Positions 1 to 8,616 of a stretch of 14,266 bases of DNA are shown piece after piece; position 1 is the stretch's first letter; the number at the start of each line of letters is the position of its first letter. The DNA is taken from assembly GCA_900128565.1 (NCBI GenBank), contig LT636144.1, forward strand, positions 1-14,266. The letters run 5' to 3'. Position numbers and translations under genes: made by a program. The DNA is from Stramenopiles sp. TOSAG23-6 (taxonomy: Eukaryota > Sar). The notes under the pieces were generated by a model that searched no databases, was not told the DNA's origin, and saw only the letters and a program-made list of their open reading frames with translations.

Positions 1-14
1 AGGGAGGATTTTGT

Positions 15-125
15 CTGTCCCATGAAGATATATTTCAAAAAAAAAAAAAAAAAAAATCATTAGTACAACATTTTTGTACGAAAAAAAAAATAAATTTAAA
101 ATTTCAAATTGAAATGAAAACATAC
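15..125 (-). other. Intron-like segment 2 of the MATE gene (GT...AG)
   Basis: On the minus strand this 111-base stretch starts GTATGT at 125, has a branch-like ACTAAT, a run of about 20 T and ends GGGACAG at 15. It has the same order of blocks as the segment at 222-313: GTATGTTTT-like start, TTCGTAC, CTAA(C/T)GAT, long T-run, GAAATAT, ACAG. Fourteen bases of the next exon (ACA AAA TCC TCC CT) remain before the window edge and are open in phase 0. Confidence 0.5.
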
Positions 126-221
126 ATGTCTTTTTTTTTGTGTATCAGTAATGAGTCCTTCAGATACCAAATCTGAGTAAGGTATATTGACCCCCTTAAG
201 AGCAAGGGCACTACCATTATA
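126..221 (-). CDS. Candidate internal exon of the MATE gene
   Basis: A 96-base open stretch (32 codons, phase 0 at both ends) lies between the two intron-like segments. It reads YNGSALALKG at the start. YNGSALA resembles the conserved G-x-x-GSALA found just before TM7 in MATE proteins. However, the residues after it (about 11-32) are polar and do not resemble TM7, and TM6 would be missing between the two exons. From the GGGGG run at 191-195 onward, the +1 frame reads SIYLTQIWYL, which looks more membrane-like. A frameshift in that run, by sequencing error or decay, is therefore possible. The exon call is tentative. Confidence 0.35.
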
Positions 222-313
222 CTGTATTTTGGAAAAATATTTCAAAAAAAAAATCGTTAGGTAAAAAATTTCGTACGAAAAAAAAATCGAATTTGAAAAA
301 AAATAAAACATTC
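222..313 (-). other. Intron-like segment 1 of the MATE gene (GA...AG ends)
   Basis: Read on the minus strand, this 92-base T-rich stretch follows codon 169 of the MATE exon. It contains a branch-site-like CTAAC followed by a T-run, and ends in ACAG at 222. Its first six bases are GAATGT, one change from the GTATGT that opens the second segment. Using the nearest real GT (309) would create an immediate stop in the next exon, whereas removing exactly 313-222 keeps the frame open. It may be a GA-AG intron, an intron with a mutated donor, or decayed F-rich coding sequence with an indel. Confidence 0.4.
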
Positions 314-820
314 ATAAAGCATAGGTTTCACAATGTTTTGTGTCTGAAGAAAACGTTTAAAGATTTCAAATAAACAGAGAGGCGGTAGCGCAAGTGTCAT
401 AATTCGAATATATACACAAACTAAAGATACAACAGTTTCGTCTTGTCCTAGTGAGATAAGACATGGTGATATAAAGAAAAGCCATAATAAAGTTATAGGT
501 AACCACGCTGCCACACAAATACATATTGCACGTAAAGTTAAAATTCCTATTGTATGCATGTCTCCTCGACCGTATGCTTGGGAACACAAAGTGTCCATCC
601 CACTTAGTAAACCAATAAGGACACTGGCTCCTGTAATATTGAACGTCATTTGCGAAAGTGAAGCAGCCGAAAGATAGATAGGTGAAAGTCTACGACCGAC
701 AAACGATATAGTTATCAAAGTAATACTAAAATTCAAAAAGTATGTGAGTATAAGCGGCCACGCAAGGTACCATAGCTTAGGTAACTCTTTCAATGAAGTT
801 GAAAAGAAATTAGGAATCAT
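314..820 (-). CDS. MATE family multidrug/toxin efflux transporter, N-terminal exon (partial gene)
   Basis: Encodes the first 169 residues of a multidrug and toxic compound extrusion (MATE) antiporter, a membrane protein that exports organic cations or metabolites in exchange for H+ or Na+. Visible hallmarks are a short N-terminus, TM1 at about residues 17-40 (LAWPLILTYFLNF), the loop motif SGMDTLCSQAYGRGD at 73-87, hydrophobic segments at about 95-120 and 130-152, and the family motif RFLQTQNIVKPMLY at 156-169. The start is the ATG at 820-818. The frame stays open upstream to 850, but only with a GTG, which is not a likely eukaryotic start. Full MATEs have about 450-550 residues, so two thirds are missing. 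The frame ends soon after residue 169 in T-rich, intron-like sequence, and any remainder lies to the left, partly outside the window. Family assignment is firm; whether the gene is intact is uncertain. Confidence 0.85.
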
Positions 821-1100
821 TTTACAAAGCAGTGCTTTTTCCTTGAACACTAACTAGAGCACTTGATAATGTTGCGTGTGTGGAACTAATAATACATTCA
901 AATCGTCAACGGAACAAAATAGTACTATATCACATATATGATATCATTGTGTATTATCCTCTTCTTGATAGAAATGTATTATGATTTTTATTCAATTTTC
1001 TGCTTTCTGAATTCGATAATGATTTCAATTGATGATTTAGATGAAGCTCCAAGATAATAAACTTTATAAGTTTATAAGGAACGAACGAAGTGATGCTTGA
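821..1100. promoter_or_regulatory. Divergent intergenic region between the MATE gene and the 217-codon ORF
   Basis: About 280 AT-rich bases separate the MATE start (minus) from the first possible coding ATG of the plus-strand gene at 1101. Both genes must be transcribed outward from here, so it probably holds both promoters. It includes a perfect 10-bp palindrome, ATAGTACTAT, at about 920. No motif is recognised with confidence. Confidence 0.35.
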
Positions 1101-1134
1101 ATGTCAACAACATCATTTCGATTTGATTTGACCG

Positions 1135-1340
1135 GTGTCGTCCGATACCCGGGACCGAAGGTTTTTGCTAAAATTTTTATTTTTAGCGAGAAGATTTTTT
1201 TTCTGCCTTTGTTGTTGTTTGTGTGCACTTCAAAAAAAATAAATTTAAATTGGTTTCATGAAACATTTAAAAACGCAGCATTTGTTTACATAGTTTTTAT
1301 TAGTTAGTTATGCGTTTTATTTTCTTAATGCTATTTTCAG
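1135..1340 (+). other. Possible intron upstream of the 217-codon ORF
   Basis: The 3' border is well supported: TTAATG as a branch-like site, then CTATTTTCAG ending at 1340, followed by sequence that looks coding. The 5' border is a guess. Exon 2 begins with the last two bases of a codon, and of the GT sites in the ATG-1101 frame only those at 1135 and 1303 match that phase. The body is T-rich with poly-A and poly-T runs. Confidence 0.3.
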
Positions 1341-1963
1341 TTCAACGGCTAGGTTCGTCAAAGTTTCTTCGTGGACCGTTGAAAAGTTCATTACCGTGTA
1401 CTACAGTAGTAACGTCCCCTTCATTTTTGGAATTATCTGAACATGGGGAAAGTGTCTTTCTCGTTCAACCGACTCAAGTTGCCCCTGCGACTTCTTACTT
1501 GCAGCAAATACCCTCGTTTTCTTGGGACAGTATGCAACAATCTGCCAGAATGTCAAATGCCAACAGGGCAACTCCAAAGGTGTTGGATACTGGTTATGGT
1601 ACAATGAATGATTTTCCGTATGGTTTTACTTCTGGTCGTCTGAATAAATTACCATGGCATCTTTATAAAGGTTTAGATTTAATGAGCTTATTGAAGGATT
1701 ATTCAGGAAGGGGAACAAGTGGAAAGCCAGACACCTATAGAAATTGGAATTCAATTAGTCCAGAAAAGGGTTCAAAAAGTCCTGCTGTTGGTGATGAAAT
1801 GAATGACTATCAAAAAGCTATGTTGTATAGTAGCATTAATCAGCTTGGCGCGGCCACTGTACCAATAAATGTAATTTCTCCTCCGCAACAGCAGGGGATA
1901 ATCGGTCCGACTTTGGGTAGTGCACAATATTATGGAGGTTTACCTTCAAGTTCATACTACTGA
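1310..1963 (+). CDS. Unrecognised 217-codon protein, low-complexity C-terminus; 5' end uncertain
   Basis: I do not recognise a family. The frame is open from 1310 to a TGA at 1961-1963 and its composition looks coding from about 1341. The protein is polar, rich in Ser, Gly, Pro, Gln and Tyr, has no clear membrane segment beyond residue 10, and ends in a Q/P/G/Y/S-rich tail (SPPQQQG, then SAQYYGGLPSSSYY). The first ten residues (MRFIFLMLFS) are encoded by a T-rich stretch ending TTAATGCTATTTTCAG at 1340, a good 3' splice site. The true N-terminus is therefore probably an upstream exon. The ATG at 1101 opens a plausible one (MSTTSFRFDLTGVV); a phase-compatible but weak donor is GTGTCG at 1135. 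Alternatively 1310 is the real start with a very short signal-like segment. An AATAAA follows at 2017. Confidence 0.55.
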   Translation: MRFIFLMLFSVQRLGSSKFLRGPLKSSLPCTTVVTSPSFLELSEHGESVFLVQPTQVAPATSYLQQIPSFSWDSMQQSARMSNANRATPKVLDTGYGTMNDFPYGFTSGRLNKLPWHLYKGLDLMSLLKDYSGRGTSGKPDTYRNWNSISPEKGSKSPAVGDEMNDYQKAMLYSSINQLGAATVPINVISPPQQQGIIGPTLGSAQYYGGLPSSSYY

Positions 1964-2016
1964 AAGTCATCAATAATATTTCGTAATATGTACATAAAAG
2001 TAGTATGTTGTAAACT

Positions 2017-2022
2017 AATAAA
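2017..2022 (+). terminator. AATAAA polyadenylation signal of the 217-codon gene
   Basis: A canonical AATAAA lies 53 bases after the TGA of the plus-strand ORF and directly abuts the stop codon of the convergent coiled-coil gene. The plus transcript therefore probably ends inside its neighbour's coding region. Confidence 0.5.
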
Positions 2023-3459
2023 TTATTGTAAAGGTTTATTTTCTGTTGTATTACTTTTGAATGATGAATTTTCATCAAGCACTATATTTACCATTTGTTT
2101 TCCATTATTTATAGAATCAATTGTCTTTTTAGAAACTGTATCCTTACTAATGGAATCCATTGTCTTGGTAGTTTTATCAATCATTCTTTGAAGAACATTT
2201 TGTCTTTTCATAACTCTTTTTAGTGCATTTAATTCTCCAGTAACACAACTAAGTTTTGTATTTAAAGATTGTATAGAATGTTTGGTATTATTTAATTCTA
2301 TATCAGACAATCTTTTTCCATCTTTACTTTTCTCTAATTCTGTCTTTAAATATTGAATACGATTTCGCATTCCACCCAAGGAATTTTCATCTGAACCATT
2401 CAATATCAACATTTCTTTCTCTAAATTTTCCACACGTGTTGTTTTTATTTTTAATAATTCACATATTGTTGACAGCTCATCGTGTGCCTTCTGTTTTACA
2501 TCAACAAAGGTGGATTCAGTGATTTTCTGTCGTTTGTCAGCTTCAGCGACAGTCTTGAATGCCTTTTCCAATTCATCTTTTTGAGATATTTGAATACTTT
2601 TAAGTTCCTCCAATTCATTAACTAAAAAACATACTCTATCTGAAAGATCTTGAGCATAATCTAATGCACCATCTCTATCCACAACTAATTTATTGATTTC
2701 TTTTTTTAAAGTATTAATTGTAACACTTTGGTTTGAAAGTTGCTTAGATAGACTTTCCTGAGCTTTGCAAGCTATTTGACGATCACGCGCAAGTCTAAGG
2801 CTAGCATCCTGTTCTTCTGCTAATGCACACTCAATTGTATTTAATCGACCAGTTAGATCGGACACTTGGTTGACTAGTGTTTTTTTTTGCTTTTGGCTCT
2901 TTGCGAGTTCTATAAGTAACTCTGAACTGATTGTATTCTCAACATTATTTTTATTATGACCTCTTGCGGCTAAACGACTTTGATTAGACATGCTTTTTGC
3001 ACGAATTTTCACAGCATTCTTCAGTATTGCAATTTCTTCATTGATGACTTCTGTTTCACTATTTTTTTCAGAAAGTTTATTTTGGAGAGTTGTACGCTCG
3101 GTTTGCAAAGAATTAACTTTCTTGCGTAAACTTTCAATCTTTGATACAAGATACCCATTTTTCCCACCCTGTGTAAGCTTTAGCTCTAGTGATCGGATAT
3201 AATGAGTATTGATTTTAGTATTTTCCTCTAATGATACGATATTGCTCTTTAATCGCGTACACTCGCGCTTGTACTTCAATACGTCTCTTTCGATCATACT
3301 TTTCTTGGAACGCTGATCTCTCACGTCACGAAGAGCTACCTCCAACTTTCCTTCCAAAGTAGATAGCTTTTTTGTTGTACGCTGAAACGCAATTTTTAAA
3401 GATGAATGTGCTTTTGAGGCTGCGATTTTACGCGCTTCAGAAGGCCGCACTTGAAACAT
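2023..3459 (-). CDS. Coiled-coil protein, 478 residues, unidentified
   Basis: A complete single-exon frame starts at ATG 3459-3457 (context CCACCATG) and ends at TAA 2025-2023. Almost the whole protein from about residue 25 to 430 is predicted by eye to be coiled coil: heptad patterns of Leu/Ile/Val with abundant Lys, Glu, Gln, Asn and Ser, very few Pro or aromatic residues. A short break occurs near residues 155-175 (basic, MSNQSRLAARGHNKNN) and a Gly-containing break near 355 (GSDENSLGG). The N-terminus is basic (MFQVRPSEARKIAASK) and the C-terminal 50 residues are Ser/Thr/Asn-rich and probably disordered. Such proteins are common in cilia, basal bodies and the cytoskeleton, but coiled-coil sequence alone does not show a specific role. 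It converges on the 217-codon gene with a 59-base gap. Confidence 0.85.
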   Translation of the reverse strand: MFQVRPSEARKIAASKAHSSLKIAFQRTTKKLSTLEGKLEVALRDVRDQRSKKSMIERDVLKYKRECTRLKSNIVSLEENTKINTHYIRSLELKLTQGGKNGYLVSKIESLRKKVNSLQTERTTLQNKLSEKNSETEVINEEIAILKNAVKIRAKSMSNQSRLAARGHNKNNVENTISSELLIELAKSQKQKKTLVNQVSDLTGRLNTIECALAEEQDASLRLARDRQIACKAQESLSKQLSNQSVTINTLKKEINKLVVDRDGALDYAQDLSDRVCFLVNELEELKSIQISQKDELEKAFKTVAEADKRQKITESTFVDVKQKAHDELSTICELLKIKTTRVENLEKEMLILNGSDENSLGGMRNRIQYLKTELEKSKDGKRLSDIELNNTKHSIQSLNTKLSCVTGELNALKRVMKRQNVLQRMIDKTTKTMDSISKDTVSKKTIDSINNGKQMVNIVLDENSSFKSNTTENKPLQ

Positions 3460-3729
3460 GGTGGAACAAAATAATATCTAAGTAGAGAAGAACTTTGTGG
3501 TTAATTTGAAATTGGAATTCAAATTTTTGAAAATTATTCAAAAAAACCGTTTTGAAAATTTTCATTTTTTTCAATTTTTCTATTTCGATTTATTTCGTGT
3601 TTTTTGAATGACATTTTTTGCTACTCTGGTCTGGTTATGACAGGACGTTAAAACTTAAAATAGGTACAACAAAAAGCATATAATTAATTTGGTCTTTCTA
3701 ATAGTTTCTATCTTCAGGGAAAGGCCATA
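3460..3729. promoter_or_regulatory. Divergent upstream region with possible 5' leader intron of the AKR gene
   Basis: This 270-base AT-rich spacer lies between the start of the minus-strand coiled-coil gene and the start of the plus-strand reductase, so it should hold both promoters. Close to the reductase there is a convincing 3' splice site, TTTCTATCTTCAG ending at 3717, preceded by a branch-like TCTAATAG and followed by 12 bases before the ATG. A GTACAA at 3664 would give a 54-base leader intron. A trans-splice acceptor would look similar. Confidence 0.4.
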
Positions 3730-4779
3730 ATGCAAAGTTTAATAGGAGTACGCCCTGTGCTTGGGACAATGACATTTTCTGGGCAAACTAATAAAGAGGG
3801 TTCGATTAAGCAGTTGACAGTATTTGCTGAAAAAGCTAAGGACTTTGGCTTTAACTGTGAACTTGACACAGCTAGGATGTATCAACACGGTGAAACAGAA
3901 GAGCTACTTGGTGAGATTTTAGGTTCTAATGCTCAAGGTCCATGTTGTCAAAAGTACATTGCTGCGTCAAAGATAAATCCATTTAAAGGATATGATGAAT
4001 GCCTCTCACCTAAAGATTGTGAGCGTCAGTGTAATGCAACACTCAAGTCATTGAAATCTGGCAAACTGAACATTCTATACTTGCATGCACCGTGCCGAAA
4101 AACCAAACTCTTGGATACGCTATTTGCTGTCAAGAAGCTTCACGATGAAGGTAAATTTGTTGAACTAGGTCTTTCGAATAGTTCTGCTTCAGAGGTAATG
4201 CAAATCTGGCATCTTTGTAAGAAACATGATATTGTTCTTCCTACTGTATATCAAGGAATGTACAACGCAATCACTCGCCAGATAGAGACAGAGCTTCTTC
4301 CTGTTTGTCGTCAACTTGGTATTAGATTTTATGCGTACAATCCACTGGCTGGTGGATTGTTAACGGGGAAATATTCTCTTGATCAGTTAAAAGCAAATAA
4401 AACCCCCAAAACGGGTCGTTTTAATAATCCCATGTACAGAGAGAGATTCTTTAGACCAGCTTACTTTTCTGCTATTGAAATGATGAGCGTGGTTTGTGCG
4501 GCCTCAGGTATTTCAATGGCTGATGCTGCTCTTCGATATTTATCCCAACACTCTCTTCTTACTGCTGAGCATGGTGATGCCATTATCATAGGCGCTAGTA
4601 ACTTTGATCATTTTACTGCTAACATTGATTCTTTAACAAAGCAGGAGAAACTTCCAGATGCAGTTGTAGCTGCTTATGATATGTGTTGGAAAATGTGTCG
4701 TGGTGAGTGTCCTCTTTATTTTAGGGGATTTTCAGGTATGGATCTTACTGCTGTAGATATTAAAAAATATGAAGAGTAA
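3730..4779 (+). CDS. Aldo-keto reductase, AKR7 (aflatoxin B1 aldehyde reductase) type
   Basis: A complete 349-residue NADPH-dependent aldo-keto reductase, which reduces aldehydes and dialdehydes to alcohols in the cytosol. The AKR catalytic tetrad is present: Asp46 (ELDTARMY), Tyr51, Lys81 (IAASK) and His119 (LYLHAP). AKR7 signatures are VYQGMYNAITRQIETELLP (173-191), the cofactor segment FYAYNPLAGGLLTGKY (200-215) followed by TGRF, HGDAIIIGAS (281-290), and the C-terminal ECPLYFRG. Length matches the family (about 330-360). It starts at ATG 3730; the first strand-like segment (RPVLGTMTFSG) follows at once, so the N-terminus is complete. The residue after HAP is Cys122 where animal AKR7 proteins usually have Asp, and the protein is Cys-rich (13), with three close together at 319, 323 and 327. 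Two overlapping AATAAA signals follow. Family assignment is firm; the substrate is not known. Confidence 0.95.
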   Translation: MQSLIGVRPVLGTMTFSGQTNKEGSIKQLTVFAEKAKDFGFNCELDTARMYQHGETEELLGEILGSNAQGPCCQKYIAASKINPFKGYDECLSPKDCERQCNATLKSLKSGKLNILYLHAPCRKTKLLDTLFAVKKLHDEGKFVELGLSNSSASEVMQIWHLCKKHDIVLPTVYQGMYNAITRQIETELLPVCRQLGIRFYAYNPLAGGLLTGKYSLDQLKANKTPKTGRFNNPMYRERFFRPAYFSAIEMMSVVCAASGISMADAALRYLSQHSLLTAEHGDAIIIGASNFDHFTANIDSLTKQEKLPDAVVAAYDMCWKMCRGECPLYFRGFSGMDLTAVDIKKYEE

Positions 4780-4854
4780 AAACTTGACCATAATTATTGT
4801 GGACTTTGTCTATTGAAAATTAATATGTGTTTTTTGTTTGGTGGAGACTTGAAA

Positions 4855-4864
4855 AATAAATAAA
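4855..4864 (+). terminator. Overlapping AATAAA polyadenylation signals of the AKR gene
   Basis: AATAAATAAA gives two overlapping canonical signals 76 bases after the reductase stop codon and 27 bases before the stop of the convergent coiled-coil gene. Confidence 0.6.
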
Positions 4865-4890
4865 AAGTAAAAAAGTTGAATTCATTGTAT

Positions 4891-7800
4891 TTATTTCGCT
4901 CCTAATTTTGATCTTCTCTTTCTACCTCTTTCTCTATCAACAGATGCAGCATATCGTGACATTGACATACTTCGCGGAGCACCCGAAACAGCTGCTGCAG
5001 CTAAATAAGTTTCAATCATTTTGATACGCTTGAATATATCCATTCCTTCTGTTTGACGTTCTTGTAATGTTTTTATGCGAGCTTCGAAAAGTGCTGTTTC
5101 AGATTTAGCTTCTGATTTACTACACATTAAACGAATAAGTTCACATCGCAATAAAATCATTTCTTCTCTTGCATCAACAGAATCATTCATCACATATGTT
5201 CGAATTGAATTATTTTTTCTGTGTAAATCTTTAATCTTTTGATGATCTATACATGCTGCAACTAAATCATCAGCATCGACAAGTACTCTGCGATATTTTC
5301 TACACATACGCTTTGATTTTACCTTTCCTTGAAGAGTTTGGCGAAACTGTCTAGATTTGTCTAACTTAGCTTTAACAGCATTTTCATATGTTTTATTCAG
5401 GTTGTACTTTGTAGCAGGCGGCAAGGTGCTATCTTTATTCTTATCTATGACTCTTGTTTTATGTGTACCAACACCTTCCCTCTTTTTCCATCTAACCTTT
5501 GCTTTTGTTTTACCCTGAATACTTCGGCGACCTCCTACTTGCCTCTTTGGCGAGTTGGGGAGTTCACCTAAATGCTGTAATTTAGTTTTTTTACTAAGCG
5601 CCTTTTTTACACCATATGTATCAGATAGTACACTCTGATCTTTAATGAATCTCCCACTATCGTCTACTACAAGTTTTTTATCATTTTGATACTCCGATAC
5701 AATTTCTATGGTCATCTTTAAATGGTTCCATAAATCAGTTTTATCGCTCGTTAAAGAAAGTGACTTTGATTTCAATAAGTTTGTAATAGATGCTCTTAAA
5801 TCTTCGATTTGTTTTTCACCTAGAGCCACAGAATTTTCAGCTGCTATGACTGTTTCTCTTTTGGCTTCGAATGCGAGGTCGGGACCAGTATAACAGCTAC
5901 TATCTCGAACTAATTTGTTGCCATTCGGCGGAAGATATAAACTACCTATTTCACAACTTCCGCGGATTGTATCGGTAGTCTTTGAACAAGAATCTCTTTC
6001 ATCTAAAGTGTTGTTGATAAATTTAATAAAATCAAATTTATCTTTTGGATCTTCCCAGTCAGGTAATAAATGTGGTGGTGGAATATTTTGTTGGTCCATT
6101 GCATTAGACTTCATCTTTTCCCTTGTGTCTTCTTCCCATTTCATAAGATCAATCATGCGCTGCTTTTGACGCATATAAATTTCTTCTTGGTGCAACTCTG
6201 TAAGCTTCTTGTATGTATGGTGTAGTTGCTGATGTCGCTTCATTTTATTTTCTGTGCACACACTCAATAATTTAGCAGCATGTAGTAAATCACTCCACAA
6301 TTCGTTTTCAGAAGTTTTTAATGCCAAGTTCTTGATATTACTCGCTCGTATTATCCCGTGTATGTGTTTCGAAATCATTGCATCCACCAAAATTGGGCAG
6401 ATATCATTCTTCAAAACCCATCGAAATCTAGTTGATATAGGAACGGGTCTACCAGAAATTGCAGACAATGCGAATTCAAATCTCGCTTTTATATTATATG
6501 GAGGATATGATGGAGCAATAGCATGTGATACACATTCTGATTCACTAACTGGCGTTTTATTAAAAGCCATCCATGAAGCTTCACTTGCATTACATGAAAT
6601 GTACTTTGAAATACTTCTTGTCATGGCTTGCTGTTTACTATATTGGAATCCCGTATAATCTACTCCATGACTACCACTTTCATTGATATAATTTTGTTGT
6701 ATTTTTTTATAATCTTTAAACCTATCTACGATCAAGGCAATCGTCTTTAATATGGATGACAGTTTGTTTTCTATATTTTTTCTTTCTTCTGTAACAAAAT
6801 GAGACATTGCTTTAGCACACAGATCCCAATGAACACGGTTTTTTTCTTCTTGTTTACATCGTGTACTTACCAGGATGGAAGCACATTTACCTTGATATTC
6901 TATAAAGTCTAAGTCTAACGATGATTTCTTTGTTTTTACAGTTTTCTTTGCGTCAAGAAGGTTTTGGATAGGAACTAGATCAGAGTTTCCCGCTTCAAAA
7001 ACTTCTAAGCGATGAGTTAATTCTTTCACTAATTTTCTTTCTTTTAAAATATGCATGACTTTCTCCTTTGTTTTATTGAGTTCTTTCATACATGCTCTGT
7101 TCTCTCTTTCATTGCGAGCCAAGAGTTGCTCGGCTGTTGAATCTTCTGAGGGGGGATGACTGACGTAATATGCCGCGTCTTCATTGGCTTCACATTCTGC
7201 CTCGGCCTCTAATTCCTCTTCATCACCGTATGTAAGGTCCTGTAGATCTTCAGATTTTTGTGTGACTTTTTCAAGAGAAACGTTTGCCTGATCTATTATA
7301 GAAGGTAAAGCTTTAGCTCTTTCATGAAGTTTATCAATATCTTCACGAAGTTTGCTACATTCTTTCTGATAAGGAGCAAGGTAAGTTATTTCAACCTCTT
7401 TATCACATTCTGATATAGCAATGGATAAAGCATTCGCTTCTGCGTTCAAAGCTTGCTCTTTCAATAATAATTCTTCCATTTCCGCTGAATGTATGGCTTT
7501 TCGCGTTTGTGTTTTCATCATTATTTCATTAATATTTGCATCAGATTCCTTCTCTATAATTTCTATAGTTTCCTTTTCTTTTTCTATGGACTCTTGTAAA
7601 GTTGAATTTAATTCTTTTTCCGCCTTTGCCCAAATATCTTTTGCCTCGTGTAATCTTTTTTGAACATCAGATGTGACTAATACTGCCGCATCAAACTGAT
7701 TTTTAATTGTGGATTCTTTTTCACGCAATTTATCCAACTCGGGTATTGATTTCTCCAGTCGAGCTAATGCTTCCATATCACCCATCATAGCACCTGATCC

Positions 7801-8616
7801 ACCATCATCCTTACCTGTAGATCGTTGAGCATTTCTCAAAGTACTTTTGAATGAATCACTTTCTATCTTTTCTTTAAAACCATCAATCATGCTTTGTAAT
7901 TTTGCTCTTGTTACTTTTAATTTTTCTAATTCCATTTCTTCATCTTGACTTCTTTCCTCTCCGAGATTCCTCTCCTGTTCAAGCTCCGCCTCTGCTTGTG
8001 TAAGCAAAAGTGACTTGGTACCATGAACTTTGAATAAGGCATTATACCGAGCTTGAACTTGGATCAGATATTCATTCTCTGAGGTTTTATCTGAGGTTTT
8101 AGTATCTTGAACGCCTGTAAGAAGGCTCAACTCAGCTCTCGTGTCTTCCGTGTGCTCAGTCAATCTTTTTGCAGCTATTTGAAGATTTTTCCGAAGTTTA
8201 GTTATATTTTTACCTAGCTCCACAAGAGTATGTGCGCCTTCTTTGATTAAAAGCTTTGCCATTGTTGTGGTATTATCATATTCTTGCATAACTTTATCAC
8301 TTGTTTCATCTTTACTATCATCATTTTCATCTATTTCTTGACTTTTTTCTGCATCTTTACTACATGTTTTACCTGAACTTTCATCTTTTTCATCATCTAT
8401 TTCTTCCCCTGAAATCATACCTTTTATTTCAGTTCTATCTGAATCCAAACGGATTATATCTGAGTGTCTTTTGGTATAACTATTCAACCACTTATGAAGT
8501 GCTATCGTACTATCGCATTCACCTTGACGGCGACTCAATTCTTGTTCAAACCAACTTTGAAGAGCATCGGAACGTTGCTTTTGTGCTGGAGCTGTCTTTA
8601 CACTATCCCAACGCAT
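4891..8616 (-). CDS. Large coiled-coil protein, about 1240 residues, unidentified
   Basis: The frame is open from 8724 to a stop at 4891. The first 36 codons (8617-8724) are poly-A/T-rich and look non-coding, so the first credible Met is at 8616 (MRWDSVKTAPAQKQRSDAL). In order: a Trp-containing helix; a strongly acidic Asp/Glu/Lys/Ser stretch (about 8270-8410); long coiled coils with heptad-like Leu/Ile spacing; a second acidic patch (about 7140-7240); a less coiled central region with aromatic residues (about 6290-6660); a Pro-rich PPPHLLPDWEDP motif (about 6055-6090); and a very basic segment near 5450-5610 (GRRSIQGKTKAKVRWKKR). The end has a helical stretch and a basic tail (DRERGRKRRSKLGAK). 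No catalytic motif is seen. A structural role, perhaps ciliary or centrosomal, is only an inference. A short upstream exon at 8898-9097 may belong to it. Confidence 0.8.
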   Translation of the reverse strand: MRWDSVKTAPAQKQRSDALQSWFEQELSRRQGECDSTIALHKWLNSYTKRHSDIIRLDSDRTEIKGMISGEEIDDEKDESSGKTCSKDAEKSQEIDENDDSKDETSDKVMQEYDNTTTMAKLLIKEGAHTLVELGKNITKLRKNLQIAAKRLTEHTEDTRAELSLLTGVQDTKTSDKTSENEYLIQVQARYNALFKVHGTKSLLLTQAEAELEQERNLGEERSQDEEMELEKLKVTRAKLQSMIDGFKEKIESDSFKSTLRNAQRSTGKDDGGSGAMMGDMEALARLEKSIPELDKLREKESTIKNQFDAAVLVTSDVQKRLHEAKDIWAKAEKELNSTLQESIEKEKETIEIIEKESDANINEIMMKTQTRKAIHSAEMEELLLKEQALNAEANALSIAISECDKEVEITYLAPYQKECSKLREDIDKLHERAKALPSIIDQANVSLEKVTQKSEDLQDLTYGDEEELEAEAECEANEDAAYYVSHPPSEDSTAEQLLARNERENRACMKELNKTKEKVMHILKERKLVKELTHRLEVFEAGNSDLVPIQNLLDAKKTVKTKKSSLDLDFIEYQGKCASILVSTRCKQEEKNRVHWDLCAKAMSHFVTEERKNIENKLSSILKTIALIVDRFKDYKKIQQNYINESGSHGVDYTGFQYSKQQAMTRSISKYISCNASEASWMAFNKTPVSESECVSHAIAPSYPPYNIKARFEFALSAISGRPVPISTRFRWVLKNDICPILVDAMISKHIHGIIRASNIKNLALKTSENELWSDLLHAAKLLSVCTENKMKRHQQLHHTYKKLTELHQEEIYMRQKQRMIDLMKWEEDTREKMKSNAMDQQNIPPPHLLPDWEDPKDKFDFIKFINNTLDERDSCSKTTDTIRGSCEIGSLYLPPNGNKLVRDSSCYTGPDLAFEAKRETVIAAENSVALGEKQIEDLRASITNLLKSKSLSLTSDKTDLWNHLKMTIEIVSEYQNDKKLVVDDSGRFIKDQSVLSDTYGVKKALSKKTKLQHLGELPNSPKRQVGGRRSIQGKTKAKVRWKKREGVGTHKTRVIDKNKDSTLPPATKYNLNKTYENAVKAKLDKSRQFRQTLQGKVKSKRMCRKYRRVLVDADDLVAACIDHQKIKDLHRKNNSIRTYVMNDSVDAREEMILLRCELIRLMCSKSEAKSETALFEARIKTLQERQTEGMDIFKRIKMIETYLAAAAVSGAPRSMSMSRYAASVDRERGRKRRSKLGAK

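Noticed and set aside
6254-6658. Plus-strand ORF of 134 codons
   Set aside because: It is antisense to the central part of the large coiled-coil gene, with no recognisable domain or promoter.
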